A stretch of DNA of 64,000 bases from Flectobacillus roseus (GTDB lineage: Bacteria; Bacteroidota; Bacteroidia; Cytophagales; Spirosomataceae), in assembly GCF_030056665.1 (NCBI RefSeq), contig NZ_JASHIG010000003.1; one strand, 5' to 3'. The position numbers were made by a program, and so were the translations under genes. Under the pieces are notes generated by a model. The model was not told where the DNA came from, did not search any database, and was given only the letters and a program-made list of their open reading frames with translations. How positions within the stretch are numbered: position 1 is the stretch's first letter; each line of letters opens with the position of its first letter. Shown here piece by piece: positions 34,888 to 43,146 of the stretch.

Positions 34888-36468
34888 TTACCAAGTTTTT
34901 TTCAAAGACCAAATTTTGAGGGTTTTGACTTTGACCCCTGCTTCGGTGGATTGAATACTAAATTGGTTGAAATTTTCGCTTGGGAAGAAAATATCAGTCA
35001 TGACAGTTTTGCCATTGTCTGCGAATAGTTCGGCCGAAGCCACGTCAACAAACAAATGTAGTTTAACTGTATTATTTTCGGTAAAACGAGGAGCGATATC
35101 TATTTTCTCAAAAAATTCTTTCGAAAAACTATGGTCGCCAGCTTGGCTTCTATCGCTGAAAAATTGATTAGACTCACTGTCGTATCCTATGCTGTATTTT
35201 TCTCCTTTGGTATTCGAAAAAACTAATGACACTTTTCCAGAACGAGGTTTTTCAAATTCTATTTCTAGTTCTGATAAAGTCGGTTTGAAACCCAGCTTTG
35301 GCGTCCAGGATTCGGAGGTTAATGTTTTTGCTTGTGATAAAACAAAGCTTTTTTGAGGAACTCTCAAGGCTTGTAATTCCTTGACAGGCTCAGAAATCAA
35401 GCGGTATCCTTGAGTGGTTTTTTGTAAAGACAATGCACGAGGGAGTGTAGCTGCACTGCGCCAAGCTTCTGTCGGCACTTTTTGGGCATATTGCCAGTTG
35501 CTCATCCAGCCAATCAAAATTCTACGACCATCTTTTTGTGGTACATCCGACCAAGTTACACCTGCGTAGTTGTCACGACCATAGTCCATCCACAAACCTT
35601 GGTTATTTTGAATATAAGGTGTAATAGATTCATCAAGAATAAAGTTTTTTCCGTCAAAATCTCCTAAAAAATACTGTGTGCCCGAACCACCGTTTGGAGC
35701 GCCAGGGTTGATATTGATGATAAGCACCCATTTTTTACCTTCAGGAGTTGACAATTGGAAAAAGTCTGGGCATTCCCACACACCACCATGATTGCCCCAT
35801 TCTTTGCCAAAGCTACATGCCAATTTCCAATCTTTTAAGTTTTTCGATGTCCATATCTCTGCGTGGTCTTGTACAGCCAACGTTACCAGCCATTGCTGAT
35901 GTTGCTCGTCCCAAGTTACTTTTGGGTCTCTAAAATCACGAATCCCAGGGTTTTTGATGACTGGGTTTTGGGCGTATTTTGTCCAAGTACGTCCGTTATC
36001 GTTGCTGTAGGCTATTCCTTGTGTTTGAAAATCTATGGCGCCTGCTTTTTCTCCAGCCATATTATGGTAGGTAAACATCGCCACCAAAGGAGGCTTGTTG
36101 TTTTTACCAAAACCACTCGTGTTTTTCCAGTCCACTACCGCACTTCCTGAAAATATATAACCCAAAGAATCGGGATATAAACCAATAGGAAGATTTTTCC
36201 AATGAGTCAGATTTTGACTGATGGCATGCCCCCAGTGCATAGGTCCCCATACATTTTTATCAGGATAGTGCTGATAAAACAAATGATATTCGCCTTGATA
36301 ATAAACCATACCGTTGGGGTCGTTCATCCAACCTTTGGGTGGTGAAAAATGGTATTGAAGACGATGAGGCTCATCATATTTGGCATCAGGAACAGCTTGC
36401 TGCGCCTCGGCTGACAAAATTGGAAGTATGCCTAATGATAAATATGTGACGATAGCTTTTGCAGACAT
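34888..36468 (-). CDS. GH32 exo-beta-fructosidase (levanase/inulinase type)
   Basis: A 526-residue secreted glycosidase with signal peptide MSAKAIVTYLSLGILPILSA. The retaining catalytic triad of clan GH-J is visible: nucleophile Asp50 in GWMNDPNGMVYY, transition-state Asp in IRDFRDPKVTW, and acid/base Glu in GGVWECPDFF. The five-bladed propeller is followed by a beta-sandwich (about 370-526: LVFSNTKGEKYSIGYD; LHLFVDVASAELFADNG). It releases fructose from fructans or sucrose. ATG 36468 is used because the upstream in-frame ATG at 36510 overlaps the -7 box. It is the first gene of the fructan locus. Confidence 0.95.
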   Translation of the reverse strand: MSAKAIVTYLSLGILPILSAEAQQAVPDAKYDEPHRLQYHFSPPKGWMNDPNGMVYYQGEYHLFYQHYPDKNVWGPMHWGHAISQNLTHWKNLPIGLYPDSLGYIFSGSAVVDWKNTSGFGKNNKPPLVAMFTYHNMAGEKAGAIDFQTQGIAYSNDNGRTWTKYAQNPVIKNPGIRDFRDPKVTWDEQHQQWLVTLAVQDHAEIWTSKNLKDWKLACSFGKEWGNHGGVWECPDFFQLSTPEGKKWVLIININPGAPNGGSGTQYFLGDFDGKNFILDESITPYIQNNQGLWMDYGRDNYAGVTWSDVPQKDGRRILIGWMSNWQYAQKVPTEAWRSAATLPRALSLQKTTQGYRLISEPVKELQALRVPQKSFVLSQAKTLTSESWTPKLGFKPTLSELEIEFEKPRSGKVSLVFSNTKGEKYSIGYDSESNQFFSDRSQAGDHSFSKEFFEKIDIAPRFTENNTVKLHLFVDVASAELFADNGKTVMTDIFFPSENFNQFSIQSTEAGVKVKTLKIWSLKKTW

Positions 36469-36507
36469 AGTTTTGTTAGAAATATGGAATTTGAATGTTT
36501 GATTATC

Positions 36508-36515
36508 CAAAACTA
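36508..36515 (-). promoter_or_regulatory. -7 box TAGTTTTG of the GH32 gene
   Basis: On the minus strand it matches TAnnTTTG, with the start point expected near 36502. The proximal half-site of the candidate operator lies about 45 bases upstream of that start. Confidence 0.5.
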
Positions 36516-36546
36516 CTATGACCTTTTTTATCCTTCTTTTGTAAAA

Positions 36547-36662
36547 TGTACAGATACCTTTAAAAATGTTACATTTTTGTAAATATCTGATATATAGTCG
36601 ATTAGTGTTTCGTGTAGAAGTGGAAATATCAAAAATGTTACATGACTATCAAAATCGTTACA
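36547..36662. promoter_or_regulatory. Two candidate regulator sites upstream of GH32
   Basis: Pair 1: TGTACA (36547-36552) and TGTTACA (36567-36573), 21 bp apart. Pair 2: TGTTACA (36636-36642) and CGTTACA (36656-36662), 20 bp apart, each preceded by TCAAAA. Direct repeats two helical turns apart suit the AraC domain of the neighbouring sensor/regulator; the pair at 31822-31848 has the same form. Confidence 0.5.
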
Positions 36663-36682
36663 GATCTGGGTCTCCAAGTCAA

Positions 36683-37150
36683 CTAAACACCTTTTTGAGT
36701 TGTGCGGTTTTTAGCTTCATCAGTAAGAGCGAAACTTTCTCTACGAGTAATTTTTTTGACAAAAGCTACATCTCTAAATCGTAATGCACTCCAATCTTCG
36801 TCAATGGCTACCATACGAACAGTTTCGAGGTTATGTGCTGCAACAGCAGCCCAGCCAGTATCTCGATTGAATTCACAACGATATTTCTTAGATGTTCCCT
36901 TGGGATAGCAAAACCAAACGACAGCATCTTTACCCAACTTAGGAGCTATGGCATTGATGCTTTCTTCAATTTCTTGTAAAGTCATTACAAAACTGAGGAC
37001 AAAATCGATGACTTCAGTATCCTCAACAGCGGTTATGATTTGAGCTTGTCCAATAATTTCATCCAATGCCTGCTCAAAGGATTCAGGGGCGTTGAGTACC
37101 AAAACAGTATTCTGACCTTTGTAATTAAGTTTTGAAAAAAGGCCTGCCAT
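36683..37150 (-). CDS. Small cytosolic protein of unknown function, partner of the C1-like protein
   Basis: I do not recognise this 155-residue protein with certainty. It starts MAGLFSKLNYKGQNTVLVLNA, has an acidic middle (DFVLSFVMTLQEIEESINAI), then DAVVWFCYPKGTSKKYRCEF and a basic end. The order (small beta, acidic helix, VVW-x-PKG strand) recalls DUF3052, a family of unknown function, but the match is weak. There is no signal peptide or membrane segment. It lies 75 bases after the C1-like gene in the same direction, so the two are probably cotranscribed. A start at 37222 would add 24 unlikely residues. Confidence 0.6.
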   Translation of the reverse strand: MAGLFSKLNYKGQNTVLVLNAPESFEQALDEIIGQAQIITAVEDTEVIDFVLSFVMTLQEIEESINAIAPKLGKDAVVWFCYPKGTSKKYRCEFNRDTGWAAVAAHNLETVRMVAIDEDWSALRFRDVAFVKKITRRESFALTDEAKNRTTQKGV

Positions 37151-37225
37151 AGTTGAGTATAAGTTATTAGTGTATCCGTTATTAGGATGTGCTACACTTT
37201 TGGTTAGTGAGACACTCACCATGAA

Positions 37226-38446
37226 TTACTTACGTTTTCTTTTATTACTGGTATCCTCGTCCTCTTCTTCGTCCTCGTCCTCTTCTTCGTCCTCATCCTC
37301 TTCTTCGTCCTCATCTTCTTCTTCGTCCTCGTCCTCGTCTTCTTCATCCTCCTCCTCCTCTTCAGCACCTTCTACACTGTAGTCATAACCGTCTTCGTCA
37401 CCATATTCGATGGCTAAATCTTCTAAATCAGAGAGGAAATCTTCTTCATTTTCTGTATAAAGATAAAATTCGGTTAATTGTACATAAGTCCCGTTATCAT
37501 CCTCATCGATTTCATATTCGAAGTAATAGTTTTCTTCCTCTTCGACATATTCATCTAATAGACTTTCCAAATCTTCAAGAAAAGCATCCGTATCTTCGGT
37601 ATATACATAAAAATCGTTGATGACCAGATAGTCTTCATCATAGAAATAAGAAGAGTCGTCTTCTACTTCTACGCCTTCGCTATAATCAAGGTTTTCGACA
37701 GACTTAATAATCCAGCTATCTTGACCATTGAACTCTTCGTTCATAACATAGTCGTAAGGAATATAGCAATAACCTTTGTCACCCCATTCAACACCCCAAG
37801 AATTACGAACAATAAATACCTTATCAATATCTGAATATCCTACGCAGAGCATGGCATGCCAACCATGTTCTTCTCGAACATTATCGGATTTGCGAGGCAT
37901 AGGAACGCGCCCTTTGTTTTTGGAAGCATCATCAAAAGAATTGAATGTATTTAGGGCAAAAGCAATAGGGTAGCCATCTGCCAAAGTTTCACGCCAAAGA
38001 TTGAGATCCGTTTCGATAAATTCGGCATCTACAATCTTGAAATTACCGCCTTGGTCATAAGCCTCAGAACTTGGTTCGTCGTTGACATAGTCATACTCGT
38101 TTGGCCAGAGATTTTCGGCACAAGCGCCATATTCTTTCAAACCTTGAATAGCATATTCCATGTACGAACCTTCATCTTTATCGTGATTATCACCAATATA
38201 TCGAGCATTGAAATAGATAAATAAACGACTTACATCTTCAGAGTCACCCAATTCTCTTTTGGCAAGATATTCATACGCACCAGCCAATGCATTGGCTACG
38301 CAACTGTTGCCCACTTGCTCTTCAATAGAGGTTAAAAATGGACGTAAATCTATCTTTTGTGGTAAGGCTTTTTGACTTTTAGCAATTCTTCTTTTGGCAT
38401 CAGCAGGAACTCTTCCTGCCAAATAACCACCAGTTCTTTTAGACAT
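37226..38446 (-). CDS. Papain-like (C1) cysteine peptidase homologue with polyacidic tail
   Basis: A 406-residue protein without signal peptide or the usual inhibitory propeptide. Candidate catalytic residues are Cys49 (EEQVGNSCVANALAGAYEY), His197 (HGWHAMLCVGYSD) and Asn215 (VRNSWGVEWGDKGYCYIP), as in C1 peptidases; the oxyanion Gln44 is also present. After the domain, two acidic/aromatic repeats follow (FYVYTEDTDAFLEDL near 279-293 and FYLYTENEEDFLSDL near 327-341). Residues 362-398 are only Glu and Asp, built of EEEDED units, and the last residues are TSNKRKRK. The acidic tract would suit a cation-rich or nucleic-acid-mimic role; this is inference. Confidence 0.82.
   Translation of the reverse strand: MSKRTGGYLAGRVPADAKRRIAKSQKALPQKIDLRPFLTSIEEQVGNSCVANALAGAYEYLAKRELGDSEDVSRLFIYFNARYIGDNHDKDEGSYMEYAIQGLKEYGACAENLWPNEYDYVNDEPSSEAYDQGGNFKIVDAEFIETDLNLWRETLADGYPIAFALNTFNSFDDASKNKGRVPMPRKSDNVREEHGWHAMLCVGYSDIDKVFIVRNSWGVEWGDKGYCYIPYDYVMNEEFNGQDSWIIKSVENLDYSEGVEVEDDSSYFYDEDYLVINDFYVYTEDTDAFLEDLESLLDEYVEEEENYYFEYEIDEDDNGTYVQLTEFYLYTENEEDFLSDLEDLAIEYGDEDGYDYSVEGAEEEEEDEEDEDEDEEEDEDEEEDEDEEEDEDEEEDEDTSNKRKRK
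37253..37363 (-). repeat. 18-bp tandem repeat encoding the EEEDED tail
   Basis: On the plus strand the unit reads TCCTCTTCTTCGTCCTCR and is repeated about four times, flanked by imperfect units. The tract is prone to length change by slippage. The plus-strand frame through it would be a run of serines and is not a gene. Confidence 0.85.
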
Positions 38447-38510
38447 GTGTTAGTTTGGGCTTTGGGCTTTTGGTAATTGGCTTTGAGCAATCGGTTTTCG
38501 GCAATGGGCA

Positions 38511-38630
38511 AGTTCCTAGTTCAAGACTTAGTCTTGGGCTTACTTTTTTAAACAGTTTAAAACTGTATTAATAAAGTTTAGTGAAGAAGTCTAAACACCA
38601 GAATGTCTCTTACTCGTTTTGTCTAGTACT
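38511..38630. repeat. MITE-like dispersed repeat B, copy lacking its left end
   Basis: AGTTCCTAGTTCAAGACTTA through GTTTTGTCTAGTACT matches 24171-24276 closely, but the ACTGGACAAAA end is missing. It is preceded by GGCTTTGGGCTTTTGG text of the GCTTTAGGC type (38448-38508). Confidence 0.65.
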
Positions 38631-38666
38631 TAAGAAATTCAGTACGCTACTTGTTGTATATTGCTC

Positions 38667-40967
38667 CTAAATTATTTTTGTCAACTTAATTATGACTGAT
38701 TTTGAAGTTGGGGTATTACTCACATCGGCAACACTGTTGATGGGTACCAGTACATTGGCTTCAGGAAAATACGTTGCAACATTTTGGCGTGGAATATTGT
38801 AAGGAACCACAATGAATTTTTCTGCCAGACGATGCACGCCTCCATGATAGTTGTGTAAATCTACTAAGTCATATTGCTGTAAACCAGCCGAAGTAATATC
38901 TTCTTGATTCATCAATATCACTCGTCTTTCGTTAAAAATACCTCTGTAACGGTCGTCCAAGCCATACACGGTGGTATTGAACTGGTCGTGAGTACGAATC
39001 GTCATCATCAGGTATTCATCTGATGCTAACTGGATTGTTTCGAGAGGACAAATTTTGAACAAGGCTTTTTGTTCGGTATTCGTAAAAATGCCTTTTCTTG
39101 GTCCATTGGGTAAATAAAACCCACCATCTTGGCGAACTCTTTCATTATAATCTTCAAAACCTGCAATCGTTTTTTCGATGACCTCTCTAATATTATCGTA
39201 GTGATGCACAAACGGTAACCAATCAATGGTACTGCGATTGCCCAATGTACGGTGTGCTATTTCGGCGATAATTTTGGGTTCACTCCAAACAGTTGGGGCA
39301 GGAGGGGTAAGATTTCCCTTTGACATTTGTACCACACCCATCGAGTTTTCTGTGGTCACAAACTGGGCTCCACCAGCCTGACGGTCTTCATCGGTACGTC
39401 CCAAGGCAGGCAAGATAATAGCCGTTTTACCATGAACTAAATGACTACGATTGAGTTTGGTCGAAACCTGTACAGTAAGGGCACAATTGCGTAAGGCCTG
39501 TGCCGTAAACTCAGTATCGGGTGTAGCAGAAAGGAAATTGCCCCCCATGCCTATAAATACCTTGCCACTAGATGCTTGCATAGCTTTTATGGCTGCTACT
39601 ACATCGTAACCATGTTTTTGAGGCGGCGTAAAGCCAAAATTTTCTTCTATTTTTTGTAAAAAAGCTTTTGATGGTCTTTCAAAAATCCCCATTGTGCGGT
39701 CGCCTTGTACGTTGGAATGCCCACGTACGGGACAAGTGCCAGCACCTTGCTTGCCAATACTTCCTTTAAGCAAAAGTAGGTTAACTAATTCCTGAATGGT
39801 TACTACCGAGTTTTTGTGTTGGGTTAGTCCCATCGCCCAGCAGGTAATAATACGTTGTGAATTAGCCAATAAATCAGCTACCTCTTCTATTTGCTCTAGG
39901 TTTATACCGCATTCTTTGACTAAATCTTCAAGTTTGTATTGACTCAAATCTGCCAAGAATTCTTCGAATCCAAGGGTATTATTTTGAATAAAATCACGGT
40001 CAAATACGTTGCCGATGGTAGCTTCTTTTTTGACCAATAACAACAACAAAGCTTTGATGAGTGCAATGTCCGAATTGATTTTTATCTGTAAATAGTGGTC
40101 GCTCAATTTGGTGCCACTACCAAGCATATCGCTCAAATGCTGAGGGTGCTTGAAAGCCAGTAAACCAGCCTCAATCAAAGGATTGACAGATACGATTTTA
40201 GCACCATTTTTCTTGGCTTCTTCCAATGCTGTGAGCATTCGAGGATGATTTGTACCAGGGTTTTGCCCCAAAATCATAATCACTTGCGCATGATTAAAAT
40301 CTTCGAGGGTTACCGAGCCTTTACCCAAACCTAACTGCTCACCTAATGCCGAACCACTCGATTCGTGGCACATATTGGAACAATCGGGAAGGTTGTTAGT
40401 GCCTAACTGTCGAGCAAATAACTGATACAAAAACGCCGCCTCGTTGGAAGTTCTGCCAGAAGTATAAAAAATAGCATCATCAGGCGAGGGTAATGCGTTG
40501 AGATGTTCGGCAATCAGGTCGAGTGCCTCATGCCATTCGATTTTATGGTAATGAGTTTCTCCTTCTCGAACAATCATAGGATGGGTCAAACGCCCTTGTT
40601 GTCCGAGCCAATAATCAGATTTTTCGGAAAGTTCTTGAATGCTATATCTTTGAAAAAATACGGGGCCAGTCTTTAGTGTCGTTGCCTCTTCGGCTATGGC
40701 TTTGGCGCCATTTTCACAATATTCTGCAACAGATGAACGCTCGCCGTCGGGGTCAGGCCAAGCACAAGAAGGACAATCTACGCCACCCTTTTGATTGAGT
40801 GTCAATAATATCTTAGTACCTCTAGCTACGTTCATTGCACCAAAAACATGTTTGATAGCATTACTTACGGCCTTAAAACCAGCCGCCACATGAGCAGGCT
40901 CAGTCTGCTGTAATCCTGTCAAATCCTGTGGAGGTTGTGCAGAAGGTTGTTGATCTATTGTATTCAT
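38667..40967 (-). CDS. YdeP/FdhF-family molybdopterin oxidoreductase
   Basis: A 766-residue molybdenum enzyme, homologous to the catalytic subunit of formate dehydrogenases. Landmarks: CPSCAWPDPDG near 60-70, YTSGRTSNEAAFLYQLFAR, NLPDCSNMCHESSGSALGEQLG around the metal-ligand region, ILGQNPGTNHPRMLTAL, GKQGAGTCPVRGHSNVQGDRTMG, and the C-terminal molybdopterin-dinucleotide-binding domain (MTIRTHDQFNTTVYGLDDRYRG). The N terminus has few cysteines compared with the 4Fe-4S domain of FdhF, a trait of the YdeP group. Electron acceptor and physiological substrate are unknown. fdhD lies upstream on the same strand. Confidence 0.92.
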   Translation of the reverse strand: MNTIDQQPSAQPPQDLTGLQQTEPAHVAAGFKAVSNAIKHVFGAMNVARGTKILLTLNQKGGVDCPSCAWPDPDGERSSVAEYCENGAKAIAEEATTLKTGPVFFQRYSIQELSEKSDYWLGQQGRLTHPMIVREGETHYHKIEWHEALDLIAEHLNALPSPDDAIFYTSGRTSNEAAFLYQLFARQLGTNNLPDCSNMCHESSGSALGEQLGLGKGSVTLEDFNHAQVIMILGQNPGTNHPRMLTALEEAKKNGAKIVSVNPLIEAGLLAFKHPQHLSDMLGSGTKLSDHYLQIKINSDIALIKALLLLLVKKEATIGNVFDRDFIQNNTLGFEEFLADLSQYKLEDLVKECGINLEQIEEVADLLANSQRIITCWAMGLTQHKNSVVTIQELVNLLLLKGSIGKQGAGTCPVRGHSNVQGDRTMGIFERPSKAFLQKIEENFGFTPPQKHGYDVVAAIKAMQASSGKVFIGMGGNFLSATPDTEFTAQALRNCALTVQVSTKLNRSHLVHGKTAIILPALGRTDEDRQAGGAQFVTTENSMGVVQMSKGNLTPPAPTVWSEPKIIAEIAHRTLGNRSTIDWLPFVHHYDNIREVIEKTIAGFEDYNERVRQDGGFYLPNGPRKGIFTNTEQKALFKICPLETIQLASDEYLMMTIRTHDQFNTTVYGLDDRYRGIFNERRVILMNQEDITSAGLQQYDLVDLHNYHGGVHRLAEKFIVVPYNIPRQNVATYFPEANVLVPINSVADVSNTPTSKSVIIKLTKII

Positions 40968-41013
40968 AGTAATGGCAAATTGTTAAGGGTTTTGGAATAT
41001 CTAAGATGACGTT

Positions 41014-41085
41014 ATCAGTATATTGGTTATCAGTGTATCTGTTAGTAGTTATTTGAAAATGCTCGTAATTAGAATGACACTTTCA
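41014..41085. repeat. GTTATnnGTTAAnnGTATATC repeat (family C)
   Basis: GTTATCAGTATATTGGTTATCAG and related text recurs at about 42306-42360, 44581-44640 (inverted) and twice in 60300-60540. Each copy is about 50-60 bases, AT-rich and partly palindromic. Confidence 0.45.
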
Positions 41086-41140
41086 AATAAAGTCAGAGAT
41101 ATATTATTATTTAAATCTTCCTTATTCTCATTATTGAATT

Positions 41141-41343
41141 AAGAGTAAGTTTAAATTTTATAAGTCATTAAAAATGAAAAATTTTGTATTTATTTTCCCG
41201 AAATCCTATTGTTTGAGCCGCAGGCGAGTTTAGGATTTCTTGACTTTCTTTTGTTACTTTTCTTGTGTCAAGACAAGAAAAGTAAGGTGTGTCGAAAGGA
41301 AATTTCGTTTTTCTAATAAGAGGCAAATAAAATTTTTAGACTG
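41141..41343 (-). repeat. MITE-like dispersed repeat A, copy 3 (inverted)
   Basis: The inverted copy, 203 bp, starts AAGAGTAAGTTTAAATTTTA and contains TTGACTTTCTTTTG and CTTGTGTCAAGACAAG, the complement of copy 2. It lies between fdhD and the molybdopterin oxidoreductase and fills 40968-41362 together with a family C unit. Confidence 0.8.
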
Positions 41344-41362
41344 AAACAATAACTGCCCACTG

Positions 41363-42205
41363 CTATTGTACTCTAAACTCATGCGTGTAAACATTAAACT
41401 TTCCTTTTCGTAAAAATGCAATCAAAGTAATACCAAACTGTTTTGCCAACTCTACCGCTAAACTTGATGGCGCGCCTACTGCAACTATAATAGGAAATTG
41501 TGCCATAATACTTTTTTGAATCATCTCATAGCTGACCCGACTGCTAAGTACAAGGATAGGGGCAATAGCTTGTTTTTCTAATCCTAATTTAGCACCGATT
41601 ACCTTATCTAAAGCATTGTGTCGACCTATATCTTCACGGAGTAAAACCAATTCGCCAGTATTTTCATAAATAGCTACTGCATGGGCGCCCCCTGTGTAGG
41701 AAAAAAGTGTTTGATTTTGGGTGAGTTTTGCCTCTATTTCCCATAAAAATGTGGGAGAAATATGATATTCCCAATGGTTGAGAGTAAGGCAATTTTGTTG
41801 TTCGAGTGATTCAATTTGAGCTTTTCCACAAATCCCACAGCTCGAAGATGCCATGAAATTTCGCTCATATAGGGTTTGACTCAAATCTAAATCAGGGCTT
41901 AATTCTACTCTTACAATATTTTCATGTTCTTCTTGTCGTTGTAATTCTGTGCAATAGCGAATAGATTGTACCTGCGAAAGATGTTGAATGATTCCCTCAG
42001 AATACAGAAAACCTAAGGTCAATTCCAAATCATGCCCTGGGGTACGCATTGTAACACTGAGGTTTTTCTGTAATCGTTGATGAATAGCTCCATACCCAAT
42101 TCTAATGGCTAATGGTTCTTCAATGATTACTAAATCATCCATCTCTTTTTCAAGAGATTGGCTACTATATTTTATCACCTGAACAGGCTTTACTCGTTGT
42201 TGCAT
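41363..42205 (-). CDS. fdhD: Formate dehydrogenase accessory sulfurtransferase
   Basis: A 280-residue cytosolic protein that passes sulfur from a cysteine desulfurase to the molybdenum cofactor, as required for formate-dehydrogenase activity. The sulfur-carrying loop is ASSSCGICGKAQ with Cys123 and Cys126. Other family features: RTPGHDLELTLGFLYSEGII (about 54-73), TGGAHAVAIYENTGELVLLREDIGRHNALDKVIG, and VSYEMIQKSIMAQFPIIVAVGAPSSLAVELA. Its natural client is the oxidoreductase encoded just downstream; a repeat A copy separates the two genes. Confidence 0.95.
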   Translation of the reverse strand: MQQRVKPVQVIKYSSQSLEKEMDDLVIIEEPLAIRIGYGAIHQRLQKNLSVTMRTPGHDLELTLGFLYSEGIIQHLSQVQSIRYCTELQRQEEHENIVRVELSPDLDLSQTLYERNFMASSSCGICGKAQIESLEQQNCLTLNHWEYHISPTFLWEIEAKLTQNQTLFSYTGGAHAVAIYENTGELVLLREDIGRHNALDKVIGAKLGLEKQAIAPILVLSSRVSYEMIQKSIMAQFPIIVAVGAPSSLAVELAKQFGITLIAFLRKGKFNVYTHEFRVQ

Positions 42206-42387
42206 ACTTTAGTTGATTGATAAAATGACACTTAAAAATAAAGAAATACAAAGTGTTTTCCCATTTTGAATAATATTCTTAAATTGATACAATTAGGATT
42301 AAGTAAAAAGAAGTTATCAGTTAATTGTATATCAGTTATTGGAATGCACTCATAAATAGAAGTATACTGTCAAAGTGTGCTACAGAT

Positions 42388-42473
42388 CTGATTACTGGAC
42401 AAAACGAGAAAGTGTCACTCAAGTATTTTGACTTATTCTTGAACTAGTAAATCTAATTTTGCCCAGTAATCAG
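42388..42473. repeat. Compact 86-bp MITE of repeat family B
   Basis: CTGATTACTGGACAAAA (42388-42404) and the right end TTTTGCCCAGTAATCAG (42457-42473) are inverted repeats of 17 bp with a single mismatch. The interior has CAAGTATTTTGACTTATTCTTGAACTAG-like text (in part shared with family B). It lies in the gene-free stretch 42206-42647, where the rest is AT-rich with one family C unit and no gene. Confidence 0.75.
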
Positions 42474-42647
42474 TCTAAGTACATATTATTATTTTAATCC
42501 TTCTATTTAAAAATAAATCTAAGTAAAAAGTAAGCAAACAGGTACAAATTGCCAAAGCGTTTTACCCTTACTACGATAGGAATAGGGGAGTCAACGCAAT
42601 TTTGTGTCTTTGACATCAAACCATTATTTAACAAAACTCTTCAGATT

Positions 42648-43103
42648 ATGAACAAACAACGTATTCTTATGGGTATTGCTGTATTGGCAGTAGCTATTCA
42701 ATTTATTCGTCCTACCAAAAATCAGTCTGAAGGCGTAAGTGCCAATGATATTACGAAGCATTACGATGTACCCGCAGACGTACAAAAAGCCTTGAAAGTA
42801 TCGTGTTATGATTGTCACTCCAACAATACCACCTATCCTTGGTATAGCAATATTCAGCCAGTAGGTTGGTGGCTCAATCATCATGTAGAGGAAGGAAAGG
42901 ATGAATTGAATTTCTCTGAATTTGCGAGCTATCCAAAGAAAAAGGCTGCGCATAAATTAGAAGAGGTAGCAGAAGCCGTAACAGATCATTGGATGCCCCT
43001 CGACTCATATACTTGGATTCATAAAGATGCAATTTTGTCAGATCAAGACTCCAAAGCCATCGCTACGTGGGCAAAAGCCTTACAGGATAGCTTAGCCAAA
43101 TAG
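42648..43103 (+). CDS. Heme-binding-domain protein
   Basis: A 151-residue protein with an N-terminal hydrophobic anchor (MNKQRILMGIAVLAVAIQFI). The heme-attachment motif CYDCH has Cys53, Cys56 and His57, followed by SNNTTYPWYSNIQPVGWWLNHHV, which is the diagnostic Haem_bd domain. VTDHWMPLDSYTWIH and LSDQDSKAIATWAKAL complete it. It should be a membrane-anchored periplasmic c-type heme protein; electron partner unknown. An upstream in-frame start at 42549 adds 33 residues that lack homology. It stands alone between repeat-rich spacers. Confidence 0.85.
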   Translation: MNKQRILMGIAVLAVAIQFIRPTKNQSEGVSANDITKHYDVPADVQKALKVSCYDCHSNNTTYPWYSNIQPVGWWLNHHVEEGKDELNFSEFASYPKKKAAHKLEEVAEAVTDHWMPLDSYTWIHKDAILSDQDSKAIATWAKALQDSLAK

Positions 43104-43146
43104 AAAATTGGCTTTAGGCTTTCAGCTATAGGCAATAGGCTTTCCG

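Noticed and set aside
36547..36662. TGTTACA sites considered as transposon ends
   Set aside because: They are direct rather than inverted repeats, at helical spacing and close to a promoter box, which fits operator sites better.
37170..37382. Plus-strand frame consisting mostly of serine codons
   Set aside because: It is the antisense of the acidic tail repeats of the C1-like protein; the low complexity explains the open frame.
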